This document shows positions 44,520 to 44,720 of a stretch of DNA of 44,720 nt, in pieces. The position numbers and the translations under genes were made by a program. The DNA is from Parachlorella kessleri. Taxonomy: Eukaryota; Chlorophyta; Trebouxiophyceae; Chlorellales; Chlorellaceae. Numbering within the stretch: the stretch's first letter is position 1; every line of letters starts with the position of its first letter. Where the stretch lies: assembly GCA_001598975.1 (NCBI GenBank), contig BBXU01002127.1, positions 1-44,720 on the forward strand, read 5' to 3'. The notes beneath the pieces are model-generated. The model had not been told where the DNA came from and did no database searches. It worked only from the letters and a program-made list of their open reading frames with translations.

Positions 44520-44720
44520 TGGTGGTTGTGCTCCGCCTGCAATGGTGCAAGAACGCCACAATCCGAGTGGTGCCATGTGGGCACCAGAAGCGTGGGGACA
44601 GGGAGCGCCATCCGTTGCACCCTGCTTGCATTATAGCCCACAAAGTGGCCTCCATAGGTACCAACGCAGTTAACTTGAGAGGAAGACTGTGATGAATAAA
44701 TAAATAAATAAATACGCCCA
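44520..44720 (-). mobile_element. Second ATTT-tailed repeat copy and the tail of a further copy at the window edge
   Basis: On the minus strand, 44665-44520 carries TTGGTACC, CACTTTGTGGGCTATA, GGCGCTCCCT, CCCACGC and GGTGCC in the same order as the element at 40048-40232. The last 30 bases of the window, read on the minus strand, are GGGCGT followed by repeated ATTT. This matches the tail junction of the 40048 element and suggests that another copy begins beyond the edge. Confidence 0.45.

Larger units (their letters stand above)
42622..44720. other. Repeat-bearing region downstream of NUP133, no recognised gene
   Basis: About 2.1 kb to the window end. It holds the NUP133 3' UTR (a possible TGTAA at about 42840), copy A of the dispersed repeat (42897-43059), a short GA repeat near 43216-43230, a TATA-box-like site at 43283, duplicated blocks near 44095 and 44268, and a retroelement-like repeat at the right end. 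Open frames of up to about 165 codons show no recognisable protein. Confidence 0.55.

Overview
The window is nuclear DNA from a plant-lineage eukaryote, most likely a chlorophyte green alga (inference). The evidence is a chlorophyll-synthesis gene (CHLM), plastid-style N-termini, genes split into many short exons of about 50-350 bp with GT-AG introns, a moderately GC-rich composition with CAG/GCA repeats in coding DNA, and typical eukaryotic genes (ARL8, SEC14, NUP133, RING-CH). There is no bacterial operon structure, and I found no tRNA, rRNA or CRISPR. The class within Chlorophyta cannot be fixed from this sequence.

Layout, left to right: the last exon of an ARL8-type small GTPase (+); a 9-exon membrane-anchored pepsin-family aspartyl protease (-); head-to-head with it, a 9-exon organellar MnmE tRNA-modification GTPase (+); an 11-exon cysteine synthase, or O-acetylserine (thiol) lyase (+); tail-to-tail with it, a 10-exon CRT-like transporter of the plant CLT type (-); head-to-head with that, 7-exon CHLM, Mg-protoporphyrin IX methyltransferase (+); a 3-exon RING-CH membrane protein (-); head-to-head with it, a 17-exon SEC14/CRAL-TRIO protein ending in a CaaX box (+); a roughly 20-exon NUP133 nucleoporin (+); and about 2.1 kb of repeat-bearing DNA with no recognised gene. 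I assembled the exons by hand from splice sites, reading frame and remembered family motifs. The exon phases close exactly in all eight complete models.

Three gene pairs share short (about 0.4-0.5 kb) divergent promoters: protease/MnmE, CLT/CHLM and RING-CH/SEC14. Cysteine synthase and the CLT transporter lie tail-to-tail. In plants CLT proteins move glutathione-pathway thiols across the plastid envelope, so three adjacent genes (cysteine synthesis, thiol export, chlorophyll synthesis) concern the plastid. This may be chance, because algal gene order is only weakly functional.

The less ordinary signals are the CaaX-ended SEC14 protein, two probable GC-AG introns, a dispersed repeat family in four intergenic regions, an ATTT-tailed retroelement-like repeat inside a NUP133 intron (with a relative at the window's right end), a perfect hairpin in the protease/MnmE promoter, and a polyglutamine insert in MnmE. 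I found no clearly new multi-gene system.
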